From positions 64,564,828 through 64,628,827 of the forward strand of contig OZ024835.1 of the NCBI GenBank assembly GCA_964016985.1: a stretch of 64,000 nt of DNA, read 5' to 3'. The translations under genes were made by a program, and so were the position numbers. Each line of letters opens with the position of its first letter. The stretch's first letter is position 1. The notes under the pieces were generated by a model, which saw only the letters and a list, made by a program, of their open reading frames with translations, did no database searches and had not been told where the DNA came from. Positions 44,101 to 59,100 of this stretch are shown here, one piece after another. This DNA is from Anodontia alba. Its lineage: Eukaryota; Mollusca; Bivalvia; Lucinida; Lucinidae.

Positions 44101-47100
44101 AACTGGGGTATACAGGGGTATACATTATTTTTCTTATTTCTGCTCAGAAACATAGATTGTGGGTGCTAGTTAAAACCGCCTCGCCGAGGCGGTTCTAACG
44201 AGCACCCACAATCTATGTTTTGAGCAGAAATATGAAAAATATCAGAGTTTTTTACCTGAAAATTTTCGGTTTTTGGAGGTGAAATTTTCTATATATTTGA
44301 ATAGGCGTGTTTTCGTAATGATGAGGTCTAGGGTTCAATATTTCCTAGAGGCGGCATTCAGCTCATGACTGTATGGCAATTAATTGCACAGAGCCTTTCA
44401 TTTCCATCTTTCCGTCATCTCGCGATAACTTAAATAATGTTAAGCAGTCAGGAGCATCACTTCTAAAGATTAAATTTTTGAGAAGATTTATAACTTGGTC
44501 ACAGTAAAATTCAACTGTAAAGTTACCTCCCTTTAAAAGTGTAAGAGTTAACTTTCTTTTGGCTATTTCTCATAGCTGCTTTCAGTCAAAAAGTATCTAG
44601 ACAATGTATACAATTTTTTAATGCTTGATTATAAAGTTACATAACAGATCTTTCATACATAATTAACCACTTGCTTATGAAAATTCTTGGTGGAGGGCAT
44701 TGTTGGTTGTTCTGTGCTTAGCATGCTGGGTAAAAATTGCAACAGATGACACAAAATATTTTTTTTTTATTTTCCCCAGAAAAAAAAATAAGGAAGTGAA
44801 TTTAAGTGAAAATATTCTTTGGCATGTCATGCAAATTGTCTCCTTCAGAGACAATTTGCCTGAAATGCCAAAGACTATTTTCTGGAGAAAAAAGTAAAAT
44901 ATCATCAGTATTGTCGCCTGCCGACTTTATCCATAGAGTGGTAAAAGTTAAACTAATTGGTGACTGTAGAAACTCTTAACCCTTGTCCTGCTGAATAAAT
45001 TAAGATGCCACGCCCACTTCTAATTTTCAGCCAATCAGATTACTTGATCAAGATTGTTGATATAAATTCACATGCTTAATGTCAAACAGTGCAGATCCAG
45101 ATCAGTTGGCTTCTTCGGAAGCCAACTGATCTGGATCTACACTGTTTGCAAAGACAGGGTATATCCGGGTTCAGCAGGAGAAGGGTTAAGGTCTACACTG
45201 TTGTGTTTCATCCAGCAGTTTTTAGACACATCAAAAGGTCGTGAAAAGGTCGTGAAATGGACTCGTTCATATTTTAGGAGAAGTACGGTAAGGAAATAAT
45301 GTGTCCCACCATTTAAAGACCAGCCTTGTTGGATCGATCAGATGGGTGTCCGGCTGGTGATCAGGAGGTCAGAGGTTTGATCCCACCTGGTCAGACAACA
45401 TTCTTTCATGGAGTTTGATCATGAAATATTTTCTATGGTCATTCTCTCCCTTCTACTGATTCAAGAAAATCAGACAATTTATAAGAAAGTTATCTTACTA
45501 TTTGTCTGGGCTCAGTTGTTCAAAGCTAACGACATCGTTAGTTAACGATTCGTTAAAATTTACAACAAGTGATACGCAAATATGCTGAAATTTTTTGCTG
45601 AAAAAATGTGAGTAGCTTTTGCAGTGCAAAAGCTACTCACATTTTTTCAGCAAAAAATATCAGAATATTGTATATTGAATCCGCTAAAACAGTTAACGAA
45701 ATGACCCTTAACGAGCTTGTTAAGCTAACGACGCTTTGAACAACTGGGTCCTGATTTTGATCAAATTTGCATCAAAATGAAAGGTTTGATAAGGTCTTTC
45801 ATTTAAGGTACTTAAATGTTGCCATTTCTTTTAAAGGTTCCATATTCCTTAAAAAAATGAAACGATTTTTTATCGTATCTCCGAATTAATGTTGGCAACA
45901 TAAATTCAGAGACATGATAAAAAAATCATTTAATTTTTGATCCAGTTCAAGAATAAGAGACAAACTGAAATTTTACAGGCTGTCAGGTGCCACATTTTAT
46001 AATATTATATATCAATTTATTAAACCTTTCTTCGATAATTAAATGTCTATTTTTGAGGAATATGGAGCCTACAAGGCAAATATGATATGTCCTGAAAACA
46101 TACGTAATGTTGTGAGTACTCATTAGAAGTGCCTTGCTGAGGCACTTCTGATGTGTACCCACAACATTAATAATTACGCAGTTTTAGTTTTCATTGAGAA
46201 ATAAGAAAAATATCCACACTTATCAATTGAAAAAAAAAGCCTTATCTGGTGCTATTGTAATTGTCTTATTTCTGCGCAAGAATACTGTATTCGAACTGCA
46301 TACACCCATTTAAGCACACAGTCAAGCAGTTCCGTAGTCTTCAGATTACATCCAGTGTACTTTTTGTCCACGTCTTTATAAAGGAATATGTTGTGGGTAC
46401 CCATTTGAATTACAACGACTTGTCAATGCAGTTCAAATGAGTACCCACAATATATACTTTTGAAAAGAAAATTAGAAAGAAAAGAAGAATGCCCATGCAA
46501 AAAAAAAAAAAACAAAAAAAAAAACCCATTGGATAAGCATAATTTGATAAGCCCTTCACTAATTTTTTTTAAAAGTGTATCCTTAGTATAGGGACATACA
46601 TCTTTTGCCACAAGCATCACGAAAACATACCTATATAAATTTGAACCCCTTAAACCCCACTTTTATGCAGTAAAACTGGGGTTTGCAGGGGTATAAGGTA
46701 TTTTTCTTATTTGTGCTCAAAACGTGGATTGTGGGTACTTGTTAGAACCGCCTAGTACCCACAATCTATGTTTTGAGCAGAAATATGAAAAATATCACAG
46801 TTTTTTATCTGAAAATTTTAAATTTTTTGGAGGAGAAATTTTCTATATATTTGAATAGGCGTGTTTTCTTAATGTTTTCCCTGTAATTTTGAAAACTAAG
46901 TACACTGTGTGGTAATTAGATTGAATAGGATATGCATGTTGAAGAATATTCATGTGTTTAATTTACCCAGGATGAGGAGACTCAAGTGAATGGCGTGATA
47001 ATGATGATGGACCTGGCCGATATTGGCTGGAACCAGGCCAAAAACATATCGCCATTTTATGCAAAACGTGTTATGAGTCTGCTGCAGGTACAGAGCTGGG

Positions 47101-50100
47101 TTGCTCGCTAAAGCTCGTGGTTGGTGGCTTATAAACCCAAGCAGCTGGTACAATTATATGCTTATGGTTGGCTTATCTGTTACTGTTAACTAGCTTTCAT
47201 TGATGATTACAAGATTTTATATGGTTTTGATGCAAACAGGCTTTCAAGCGGGCCCTACTTTTCCTACTATTCCTACTTTTCCCTACTTTTCCCTACTTTT
47301 TTCTGAAAATGCCCTACAATCCCTACTTTTTAGTCCAAAAATGTTTGAAGTGACCAAAAATTAATTTTTTTCCTTGCTCGCTTGAAGTTTGTAAAAATTG
47401 GATCAACTTAATCTGAGCAGTCACGATGCAAAAGTTTTTTTTGAACATTTATTTTGGTATTTCCTTACCATGGTGATACAGGGGTAACAACCTACGTCAT
47501 AGCACGGATATCGGAACCATTTTAACGGCCGCCATATTTGAAATGCAAAGTAAGTTTTTCCCCTCGTAAAATAATACAAATAAATGTATACCAAAACTAA
47601 ACAGTTTAGTCGGTGCCTGACAACAAACGTGGACAGCAGATATAACAATCGAGTCCAGAAATGCCGCTGATTTTGTAAACACCTCGACAAAGTCGAACAG
47701 GTGGGAGACACGAGGACGATTTTAGCAGAGATATAGTGTGCACTTTTGCCAAAAAACGTATTTTTACAGCTAATAGCACCAATATTACTGATATTTGTGT
47801 TATTTTAGTCAACAGTTGTCCCTAGTTCGATTTCATAACCATGATTTTCAGACGGAAAATTGATTAGAGCATTCAAATGCCAATTTTGATATCGTAAACA
47901 TTCATGACGGCACAGATATCGGTCATACTCTTCCAGCCCAACAGGTGCATGTGAGTAACAGACAAAAACGTCCCGGTCCCAACTTGCCAAATATAGAGCT
48001 TTATGTCGTGAATATATTGTCTACTCATACTGTGGCCTGATTTCATCCAATTCCACGCAAGGTTGCTAAAGAAATATGCTTACCGTGTTGTATCGCTGAT
48101 GAACGCCACGGTTTTGGCATGCTAATTACTAAATATTTATTCGCAATGACATAGCAAAAATAAATGAGTTCCCCATCTGCAGCAATATGTGTAAAATCAG
48201 CCAAATATTTACATTCTCACATGATACAGAACGGAAATATTGCATGTTTTTGTTTATGTTTTTCAAAGTATTTGCTGTGTACGTGGACAGTACATGTATA
48301 TGTTTGCATGCGGCGCCATCCAACTCGCACTGCGTTGGTAGATAGAAAATTGTTAACTGTGTTTTCCTGACATGAAAATAATGTCAGGAACGAGTGGTGA
48401 TGATTCGGTAAACAATGAGTACGCAGTATTCCTGAGTGAAATAATTTTCATATCAAGGAAACACTGTTAAATATTTTGTTTATTACATACCTTTTTCAAT
48501 ACTTTATCATTAAAACAAAAGTAAAGCGTTTTAAACTAATTTGCATAAGAATACACCAAACTGTCACGTGACGTTCTGACGACGTCATCTCACGTTATGT
48601 GACATCGAACCATACATTTTTGTAATTTGATTGGATGGTGACAACGTTACGGTGACGTCACTGCAAAAGTAATATCATCACTGTTAAAACATGAAAAGGT
48701 CATATCAGCACTATCGTTGGTAAGAAAATTATCTCACTAAAAACTAATGGTTATTTTAAGTGGGGCATATAATAACGTGACTTATTACTTGAATGCCGCG
48801 TTAAGTAGTGTCATAACGTCGTGTCTCATAATATATGCTACCATTTACCGACGTTATACCATTTTTATGAAAGCACATGTTGACGCACGTAATATGTAAT
48901 ATGTAATAGATAATACCCGAGTAACAGTACATTCTCCGCAATAAAAACCTAGGCGGTGCCGAGGCCTTTATTGGGGGAGAATGTACTGTTACGAGGGTGT
49001 TATCTTACATAAAATCCATCTCTTGTTGATTTATGAATCATATTGATTAGTTTTGTGGTGTAATTACACGAAAAACACGCTTTTAACTTGAATGATTTTC
49101 TACCTGCACTTGTACTAATAATGATGGTACACATAAATGAGGTATACGGGTTTTATATAATTTTACAGCAGGTATATATAAGTGTTTCAGGTAAGGTATT
49201 ACTAGATAATATCTTATCGCTTATAAAATTTTCAGACGTTCAATAATATTGCACATATTCGAAATGATGTCAATTTCTGGTCATTTTACGTCAATATCCT
49301 GCCTTACGTTTCTGAACTTCTCCCATTTCAAACGAAACTTCTTTCCTAAAACTGAAGTAAGGAAACTGCAGGCAATATACTCTAATATCTATTGGAGTAG
49401 CTGGACTAAAATATTTCAGAGAATACAAAGGAATGGCTTTATTGTACGTGGACCATTGACTGATTGTCTGAAATGTAAGTCATAATATGAACATAAAATA
49501 TGCACAAATTGACGTCTACTCAAAAATGCGCAAAATTCCGGACGTTTGGGAAATTTAGAACAGATGAAAAAATATATGTTATTAAATACCTACCATTTAG
49601 GACTTAAATATTCCTGCTTTAAAATGATATATAAAGCGTTTTCATAGGAAAAATTTCTACCTCGGAAAATGGTATCAGATATTATGAGACACCCTGTAGA
49701 TGCCTATTTCCTGCATATTTTCCGACGATTTCTAACGTTTAACCGTAATGTAGAAATCGTTTTGACGAATAGCATTCATTTGCTAAGACGAGCGTCATAT
49801 TGAAATGAGGGTTGCGTCAAACAGACATGACCACCAACGACTAAATTACAGGATAGCGTGGTGCCTTATTTACATGTAAGATAACAAACAAGTGTTATTG
49901 ATAACCCTTTTTACTGACCCACTGTTTTCTCACTGTTGGCCACAACGACGTGTAGCTGGTTATCATCTTCTTTGTATCCTGCAGTCCGGCTAATATACAA
50001 TGTAACTATGGTGTTCTGTTTTGCCACAGCAATTAACGTGTCGTTGAAATGCCGTCTTATGCTACCGCGTTACTTCGACACAATCGTTAATTGTAGCGGG

Positions 50101-53100
50101 AATGAGTTTTATGGCGATTAATTATGAAAGGTAATGTAAGTTGCGACTGCTACTAAAGTGGTAATATCGTTCTTAAATAAATGAAAACCACAACAGGATG
50201 TTAACGACACGTTGAAGCTAACAGTGTAGTACCTATCAGCCACAATAATCGTGTTCCAACCATAATGGTCCAACCCTTTCGCTCTTGTTAGCCAATAAAA
50301 TATGTTTAAACAAACATAATGTGTCGGCATGGCGCGGTACTACTATATAGTCAGAATAATTAATCAGAATGTCTGTGAAACAAAAGAGAAAGCATGAGCT
50401 ACTGTAACATCATCTAAAAGACGACAGCTGTGACGAAGTTCACCAAACATCTACAGTGAGCTTTGTTGATATTCAGGCACACTCTCAGCTTTTTCACGTA
50501 ATTTAATTTATGAGCGTACGGGGGCCAAATCACCAGTCGAATTTCATTAGTTCACTATGTACAAAAAAGACGAACGAAACATTGAACTACAGGGTTGAGT
50601 GGCCTACAAGACAAGAATAAGCAAACATATGCGTCAGTCCTGTTTCTTAAAGATTTTATAAAGGGAGTAACAGCTTTTTTACATGGTATCAGTTTTTTTT
50701 GTTTATATGTGTGTTCGAGATCTGTGCCATCGTACGTGTTTACGACATCGTTCAAAGCATTTCTTTGCTTTTAAATAATATCTCACATTTAATCATGTGC
50801 AGAAACATTGCTTCTTTTACCACAAAGGTAATATTTGCAAATCACAACAGGCAAATCGAGTAAAATAGCTACAGAAAGTAATTTTGATCAAAAGTGTTTT
50901 CGACGTCAGTGCAAAACATGCGTTGACAGTACCGATACGAATCACTTTGTTGAAGTGTTTGAAGCTTTAACATTGTTTCTAGGCAAAACTCATTCACCAG
51001 TGGGGCGAAAATATTTACTGTCACCAGCTAAACTATGTCTTCTGTATAATCGTTATGTAGACGCATAGTTTGAAGCAATTTATTTACCTTATTCGCATCA
51101 ATATGGCGACTATCCAAGTGGTTCCGATATCCTTGCTATGACGTAGGTTGTCACCCTTGGTGATATAGTGTTATTGTTCAGAGAAAACTGTTTTCTTATT
51201 TTATCTTTTTCTAAGTCTGAAAATACTCAGAACATCCCTACTATCCCTACTATTCATGATTTAAATTCCTACTTTTGCCCTACTTTTTCAAAATTTTGAG
51301 CCTTACTTTATCTTTACTTTTTCACTAGAGGGCACTTGAAAGCCTGTGCAAATTACTCTCATGTGTTGATGCGTAGATAAACCTGAATTCTAATGAACTT
51401 ACTTATGTAAACTGTAAAGCCATATTAGATTGGATAGCTTCAAAATTTTGGGATAGTTTATTCTGTGATATGGAAACCGGAAGTCATTACGTAATGTTGC
51501 TTTTCGTTGTATGATGTTCAGTTTTATGCAGCTGACAGCTCTTACTGTTTTTTGTTAAAAACCTACAATTATTGATCCTTACAAATAAATAAATGCATTA
51601 CGTAACTGCAGTGAAAATTAAATTGTTATCTGGGAAGTAAATACAGTCGAACCTCATTATCTCGAACTCGCTTATTTCGAATTACCGCTTATCTCGAAGT
51701 GAAAATCTGCTCCCTGTTTTAACATGAAACTATGACAATAAGTAACAAAATAATATGGAAAAGAGGAGAAATTGCTCCTCAGGAGCAATTTCTCCTTTTC
51801 CACATTATTATATATATATATTTCTAACTTCTGATGTCAAATTACATATTCTTTAGTTAAATGTGGTTGTTCAATTTATTGTTTTCCTCACTCTCTCAAC
51901 TCTGATATGTCGAAGTACGGATATCTCGAAGTGTTTCATTGAGTCCCTTGGAATTCGAGATAATGGGAGTCAACTGTAATCGGGTTATGGTGGTAAATTC
52001 AGTTCTACAGCTTTACTGACACATCCCCATGAAATGAAATTTTCTACTGTAAAACACTGATAAGGAGGAGTATTTGATGATAATTCTGGGATAATTTTTC
52101 TTATTTCTCCATAAAAACATATGTTGTGGGTACTCATTAGAAGCACCTCGGTGAGGTGCTTCTAATGAGTACCCACAACATATGTTTTTATGGTGATATA
52201 AGAAAAATTATCCTAGAATTATCACGTGATATGCAATCTTAACAAGTCTTCTGAGTTATCTCCTAAGTCATCATCATTGTCATATTTGATTATGGCAAGT
52301 TTTCATATTTTACTCAGTGCTATATTTACCCTGAGTATTCAGGCAAACAGTGTAAATCCAGATCAGATGCCATATTCTGCCATGTCTAGTTAGGGTCTAC
52401 AGTATTTGCCACTCATCTGGCAGTTTTAATCACTCCAGGAATGTTCTTCAATTGTTGGGCGAAGTACATTTACAATTGACTCTCATTATGTTGGGCGAAG
52501 TACATTTACAGTCGACTCTCATTATCTTGAAGTCCAAGGGACTCTCTGAAATATTTTGAGATATCCATACCTAGACATATCAGATATGCAGAATTGAGGA
52601 AAATAAATCGAACAACCACATTTCATAAATGAATATGACTTAGATAATGTTGAAAGGGGTTTAAAACACCAAAACACCATTTACACACTCTAGGTTATTT
52701 CATCAGACAACAAATAATAATATTTTTCTTATTTTCCCCCCAAAAAGCAGGATTTGACATTTCATGCAAATTGTCTTCATTGGGTGAAAAACTGTTACAT
52801 GTATGTGGGAAAAGGCACGTAAAAAATAATTTTAAATAGATTGTTTGCTGTAAGTTTTACCCAGCAGACTAATTATAAGCGTCAAAATCATCAAAAGAAA
52901 GCTGGTTGATGGTAAAACCGTGGATATAAGTGGATGCAGAATAAAAGAAGTGAAATTGATACATTTTCACATATCCAGGTTCAGCTGGACTAAAAGCGCC
53001 AAGAAAATCTGCATCTGAAAACGTTGTCTGCTTATGCCGTCTGCTGCATCTTCTTGCAAACTTTTCAAACTTACATTTTGCATATAGGCAAACAGTGTGG

Positions 53101-56100
53101 ACCCAGATCAGACTGCTCGTAAAGGAGCAGTCTGATCTGGGTCCACACTGTTTGCAGAAATGACTTTTAAAGTAACCGGCAGAAGACAAAGCAAACAACA
53201 ATTGTTGTGACTGGCGCTTTAAGGGTTAAGACATTACGACGAATTATGTCATAAAAGGAAGAAAGAAAAATATGAAATAATCATGATAGAATCAGTGTAG
53301 TATCCACTTACATTCTGCATTGCATTGCATGACGATGGTTAACTAGGGAACCTTTAAAGGTGAATGGACACACTGTGTACATTTTCTACATGTTTTGAAA
53401 GGGAGATAAGTTTTGTGACTTCCTGTTTGCTTTCCAGTAAACAAGTCAGCTTCTGAAAAAGGTGTCTAATCTAAAAGAAAAGAATTTACTCCCCTCCCCT
53501 TCTGAAAAAGGTTCTAGTCTAAAAGGAAATAATATGCTCCCTTTTATTAGAGTAGACCCCTTTTCAGAAGGGAGGCAAAATAATTTGGTTCATGGCGGCC
53601 ATTGAAGGTGTAACAGTAAATGTCCTAAAATTTTGTACACTAATGTCTCAGATAAAATGGCATATGCAAACAGTGCAGACCCAGATCAGACTGCTCCTGA
53701 AGGAGCAGTCTGATCTGGGTCTACACTGTTCACCATTCCACTAAGTGTTTTAAGAAACAACTGCATAAAAGCAAAATTTAATAAAAAATGTATGGAATAA
53801 AGTGTTTGAAATTTTAGTATCATAGTATCCATTCTCCTTGATTATTGTACCGTATTTACCCAAAGTATTGGGACACCTTATTGACTTACCATACTTGTCC
53901 TAAAACTTTAGACAGTCCATTCTACTACCTGTTGATGTGTCTAAAATATTGCTGCTTATAAAGCATACAGTGTAAATTCTGATCAGATGCTGCATTCTGC
54001 AGCATCTGATCTGGATCTACAATGTTCACAATGGCCTATACTTTTGGACATTATGGTACATGTATATTCATAGCTGTTAGATTCAGGAACTGACTGGTTT
54101 AACTATTATTTGTGTTATTTCAAACCTGCAAGTACCTGCAAATACCTTTCAACAATAATTCATTTCAGTAACATCACATAGATATAGGACTTGAGTTTTT
54201 TTATTACAATTGAACCTCAATAGCTCGAACACGGATGGCTCGTTGACCATGTCTAATTTGAACTGGTTTTTGAGTCCCTATGAAATTCTTCTGATAGCTC
54301 CAGAAAACAATTATGTAGGGAATTTTCTTTTTCATTTATGAAATTATATGTTTTGTGTTCTCATGAGAATCACCTCATTTAGGGGATTCTTATGCATATA
54401 CTGAACATAAAATTCTTGTGTAGAAGATCAAAGCGTTGTCCCGAAGTTATGCCCATTTGCTTCCTGACCTTCAGTGATTAACCCTCAGTGGCTCGAACTA
54501 CCCATCTCTCGAACACATTTTCATGGTCCCAAAGATGTTAAAGCCATTGAGGTTTGACTATGTTATTTTTAATAATTATACGAAAATGAAAAGACCTGGC
54601 TGGGCAAGTCTACATAGCAACTTGTGTTTGGTTTGAAATAACACTTGCATGTTAATTTCAGATAAATGTACTTTGAGCTGTGTCAATTTCAAAAGTACCT
54701 TTCTGCTTTGGAGCAGTGCAATGAACTTTAACCTTTATGGGCATATTGAGCAGATGACAAACTAATGACATTTTTCATATTTTTCCCTGAAAATAGACTT
54801 TGGCATTTCATGCAAATTGTCTAATATTTTTCCCTGAAAATAAACTTTGGCATTTCATGCAAATTGTCTCCTCAGGAGACAATTTGCATAAAATGTCAAA
54901 GTCTGTTTTTTGTTGGTTTTTTTTTTTCCTGTTTTTTTTTTTTGTTTTTTTAGGAAAAATATTGAAACTATTTCAGTTAAAGTTATTTTCATTCTCCATG
55001 AAAGCATTATGTTGTGGGTACTCAGCAGAAGCACCTCAGTGAGGGGAACCATTGCGTACTCACATGTTTTTGTTAGCACAGGTGATTTAGCCATTCAAGT
55101 TTCCATCTATTTGTTTGTCTATTTGTTCATGTTCTTACAACCACACTAGGCTGGCCTCAGTGGCTCAGTTGGATGCGCCGTCCGACTGGAGACTAGGAGG
55201 TTGCGGGTTCAACCCCCGCCAAGGTGGGCAACATTCTTTCATGGAGATTGATCATGAAATATTTTCTACAGCCATTCTCTCCCTTCCGCTGAGAAGGGCA
55301 GTTGTCAGTTTCTGGCGAAAGAACGTGCACAATACTGGTTTACCACTTAGAGGACTAAGCCTGCCCAGTAAACGTGTGGTTAGGTAAACTGACCGCGCTC
55401 GACATGACCCATTTGGGTTGACTTGGCCGTAAAACCTCAACACAAACAAACAGCCATACTAGCTTTCACCCTAAGTGATGTCTACTAACTGTAAAACTGT
55501 ACAGTTACTTTCACTTCACTTAGCCAAACAAGGAGGACAACTCTCACTCTTTTGGTGGTTGCTTTGACATTTAATCACACATGTGCTTAAATGCGAAAGC
55601 AAGCTTCACATAAACTTCATCAGCATTCTTCTATGTTTTGAGCAGAAATAAGATAAATATTGATTTTTTTTTTTTTTCATTGAAGCTATGTCTGTTTTGA
55701 CAGGCTTATGTTTAAAGTACAAATGTAGATTACTTTTGTTCTTGGCTAAGCTCATATGATTTCTGTTTGGGTCATAGCTTCAGATAAGTTGGGGTATCCA
55801 GATAATATTTTTCTCTTTTTTCCAAGAAAACATTTGTTATGGTACTCATTGGAAGCGCCTTGATAAGGCGCTTCCAGTGAGTACCATAACATGTTTTCCT
55901 ACTAAAATAAGATTTTGTTTTTTTTTTTTCTGAAGAAAATTACGAGAATTTTTTGGTTGAAAGAAAAAAAAAATATATTATCTGAAGCAATGGTTTTGGT
56001 GATGGTTTAATTAATTTTTTTCTGTATTTTGCTTGCAGATTTGGTTAATGCATGTGCCACTGCTATCTCCTAATGGTGTTGTTAATATATTTAGGGGATA

Positions 56101-59100
56101 ACTGCAATTCAAATTTGTCATTTGGGGAGGTAAATCGGCGGTTTTACGGTCGGAAATTTCGTTTTACGGCGACGCGTCAGCGGAGCCGTAAAACGTAATT
56201 TGCGACCGTAAAACCGCCGATTTACCTCCCCAAATGACAAATTTGATGCAGTTATCCCCATTCTAATGCATTTATTCATTTTTTTCTATTGAAAAAATGT
56301 ACTATTTGCACAAAACGGCAAGTGCTGTGAGCTGCAGTAAAACCAAACGCCAGCCAATGAGATGCGACGTTACGTGATGACGTCGGATTTGCGACAGTAT
56401 ATCGCAGAATATACCGTCGCAAATTTTTGACGTTATCCAATCAGACGTCGCGTTACATACGCGAGTGCATTAGAATACTAATTTCGAGAACTTGTGAAGG
56501 AGGAATATTTGATAATAATTCTGGGATATTTGTACTCACCCCCAACCCCCTCTCAAAACTGTGTTTGTCAGGGTGGGGGTTGGGATACTGTTTTCATGTT
56601 GTCCGTCTATATGTCCATTCATCCATTACACTTTGGTTTAACTAGCTTGGGTATCTAATAAGCACTGCTTGTTTACAAATTATGTTTTCTTCAGTTCTCC
56701 TAGAAAAAACATATGTTGTGTATACTCATTAGAATTGCCTCATTAAGCCACTTCTTATTTGTACCCACAGCATTTTTTGTTTGTTGTTTTTTTTAGAAAT
56801 AATAAAACAAAAGATATATCAGAATTATCACTTAAAATACTCCACCTCAACCAGTTCACTCCTAATTATAAGACCTCTCATTGCATGACATTTCACAGAT
56901 TAACTAGCAGAATCTACTTATTCTGTTTCAGTCTGTTTGTTATTACCATAATTACCCTAAGTATTGGAACAGACATGCCTGTGCAAACAGTGTAGACCCA
57001 GATCAGATGCTGCAGAATGCAGAATCTGATCAGGGTCTACACTGTTTGCCACTCATCCAGCAGTTTTTACATACATCAGGTGATAGCAAAATGGACTTGT
57101 TCAGATTTTAGGTAAAGTATGGTCAAAGAGTAAAGTGGCCCATTACTTTGAATAAATGTGGTATATACTCTGAATATTGGGATACCTTAAGTAGCTCCAG
57201 ATAAGACATTTTTTCTGCAAAAAAGTATGGATATTTTTCTTATTTCTGCACGAAAACATATGAGGAGGCGCTTCTAATGAGTACCCACAACATATGTTGT
57301 CATGTAGAAATAAGAAAAGTCTTTGCCAATACTCCTCTTATCGGGACATCTGACCTATTTTCATTACCACATTCCTCCTAAAATTTAAACAAAACCATTT
57401 GAATGTTGATCCATCTTAGCCCTTGTCCTGTCAAATAAATTAAAATGCCACGCCCTTTTCAAATTTTCTGCCAATCAGATCACTTGATCCAGACTGTTGA
57501 TATAAATTCACATACTGAATGACAGGCAGTGCAGATCCAGATCAGTTGGAGTCTTAGAAGCCAACTGATCTGAATCTACACTGTTTGCAAAGGCAGGGTA
57601 TATCCGGGTTCAGCAGGACAAGGGTTAAAAATTTCTGGGGGAGTGGCAAACAGTCTCTAGACTCAGATCAGATGCTCGATCTTATCAGGGTTTACACTGT
57701 TTGCTCAGGCCCGTCTGTCCCATTACTGAGGTTAAATCCAGGATATTACACTTTGACCTCTTTATAACACAGTTCGTTATAACACAGTTTTTGGTATAAC
57801 ACGGTTCAAAGATGGATCCCAAAAATGTATAGATAATATTTTTTCAATATAATCTATACATTTTTTGCTTGGATATAACACGGTTGTTTAACTAGCACGG
57901 TTTATGCTGTGGACCCAAACAACAGTGTTATAAAGAGTTTGTGGTGTATACACAAGTTCAGATAAATGGGAAAAGACAGAAGATAGATTTTTTTGTTGTT
58001 TTTGCACCAAAGCATATCACAGTAAGTGATTCTAGTGAGTACAGTATTAACCTTAGATATTGGGACACCCTTATTCTTTACCATACTTGCCCTAAACTTC
58101 TAAACAAAACCATTGCACAACCTATTCATGTGTATAAAAACTGCTGGATGACTGGCAATCAGTGTAGACCCTGATCAGATGCCGCATTCTGCAGCATCTG
58201 ATCTGGGTCTACACTGTTTGCAAAGGTCTGTTTGTCCCAATAGTTGGGTTATTATGGTAATCACAAGATATACTGACCCAATAAAGAAATGCACCACTTC
58301 CGAACTGTAAAGAAAAGTAAGATATCTAGTTTTGATCTGTTGCAATAATATTTTTTCTATATACAGTCGATTCTTTTAATCTCGACTTCGGTAATCCCAA
58401 ATAACCACTTATCTCAAAGTAAAAATCTAGTCCCTGTTTTAACATGGAAATCTAACAAGAGGTAACGAATGTAACTTTTACACACCATTTCAGTTTTACA
58501 ATCATAAGGTATTAGTGTTCGTTTTATTTGCCATATTGTCTTGTTGCATTTCTTTTTTTGGTCAGTATATGTTTTGGCGCAGAATTAATAAAACTGATCC
58601 TGACCTCAATTACCACTTTACCTGAACCTGTGATAATATTCTTTCATGGAGAAATAGAAATATCATTATTTTTTATTTCTAAAATAATAGCTGGTATGGA
58701 TCTGTGCTTGATTTATAATGTAGCTCAGCTTGGTTCCCTTTCTATGTATTTTGTATTATTTTTTATTTCACAAAATCAGGAGGAAGAAAATCAGATAAAT
58801 GGCATCATAATGATAATGGATTTAAAAGGTCTCAATTGGAAAATAGCGAAAAATGTATCGCCATTTTATGCAAAAAGAATAATGAGCTTATTACAGGTAT
58901 GTTGGTCAAAATGATTTTAACCCTTCTCTTGCTGAACACGATATGCCCTGTCTTAACAAACAGTGTAGATCTAGATCAGCTGGCTTCTTCAGAAGCCAGC
59001 TGATCTGGATCTGCACTGTTTGTCATTAAATATGTGAATTTCTGTCAAAAACCTAGATCAAGTAATCTGATTGGCTGGAAATTATAAGTGGGCATGGCAT

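Larger units (their letters stand above)
47237..51346. mobile_element. CAGGCTTTCAAG-ended transposon split by a large hAT-like element
   Basis: Ends CAGGCTTTCAAG and CTTGAAAGCCTG are flanked by a 6-base duplication TGCAAA (47231-47236 and 51347-51352). Without the 3.7 kb insert it would be about 420 bases. Both flanking parts carry the same pyrimidine-rich CCCTACTTTT repeats in the same direction (47253-47330 and 51235-51320). Confidence 0.75.

Noticed and set aside
58528..58914. A 128-codon open frame that could be called a small membrane protein gene
   Set aside because: Only its last 39 residues before the donor match anything, and they are exon 4B of the CRAL-TRIO gene. The hydrophobic part before the acceptor is intron read-through.
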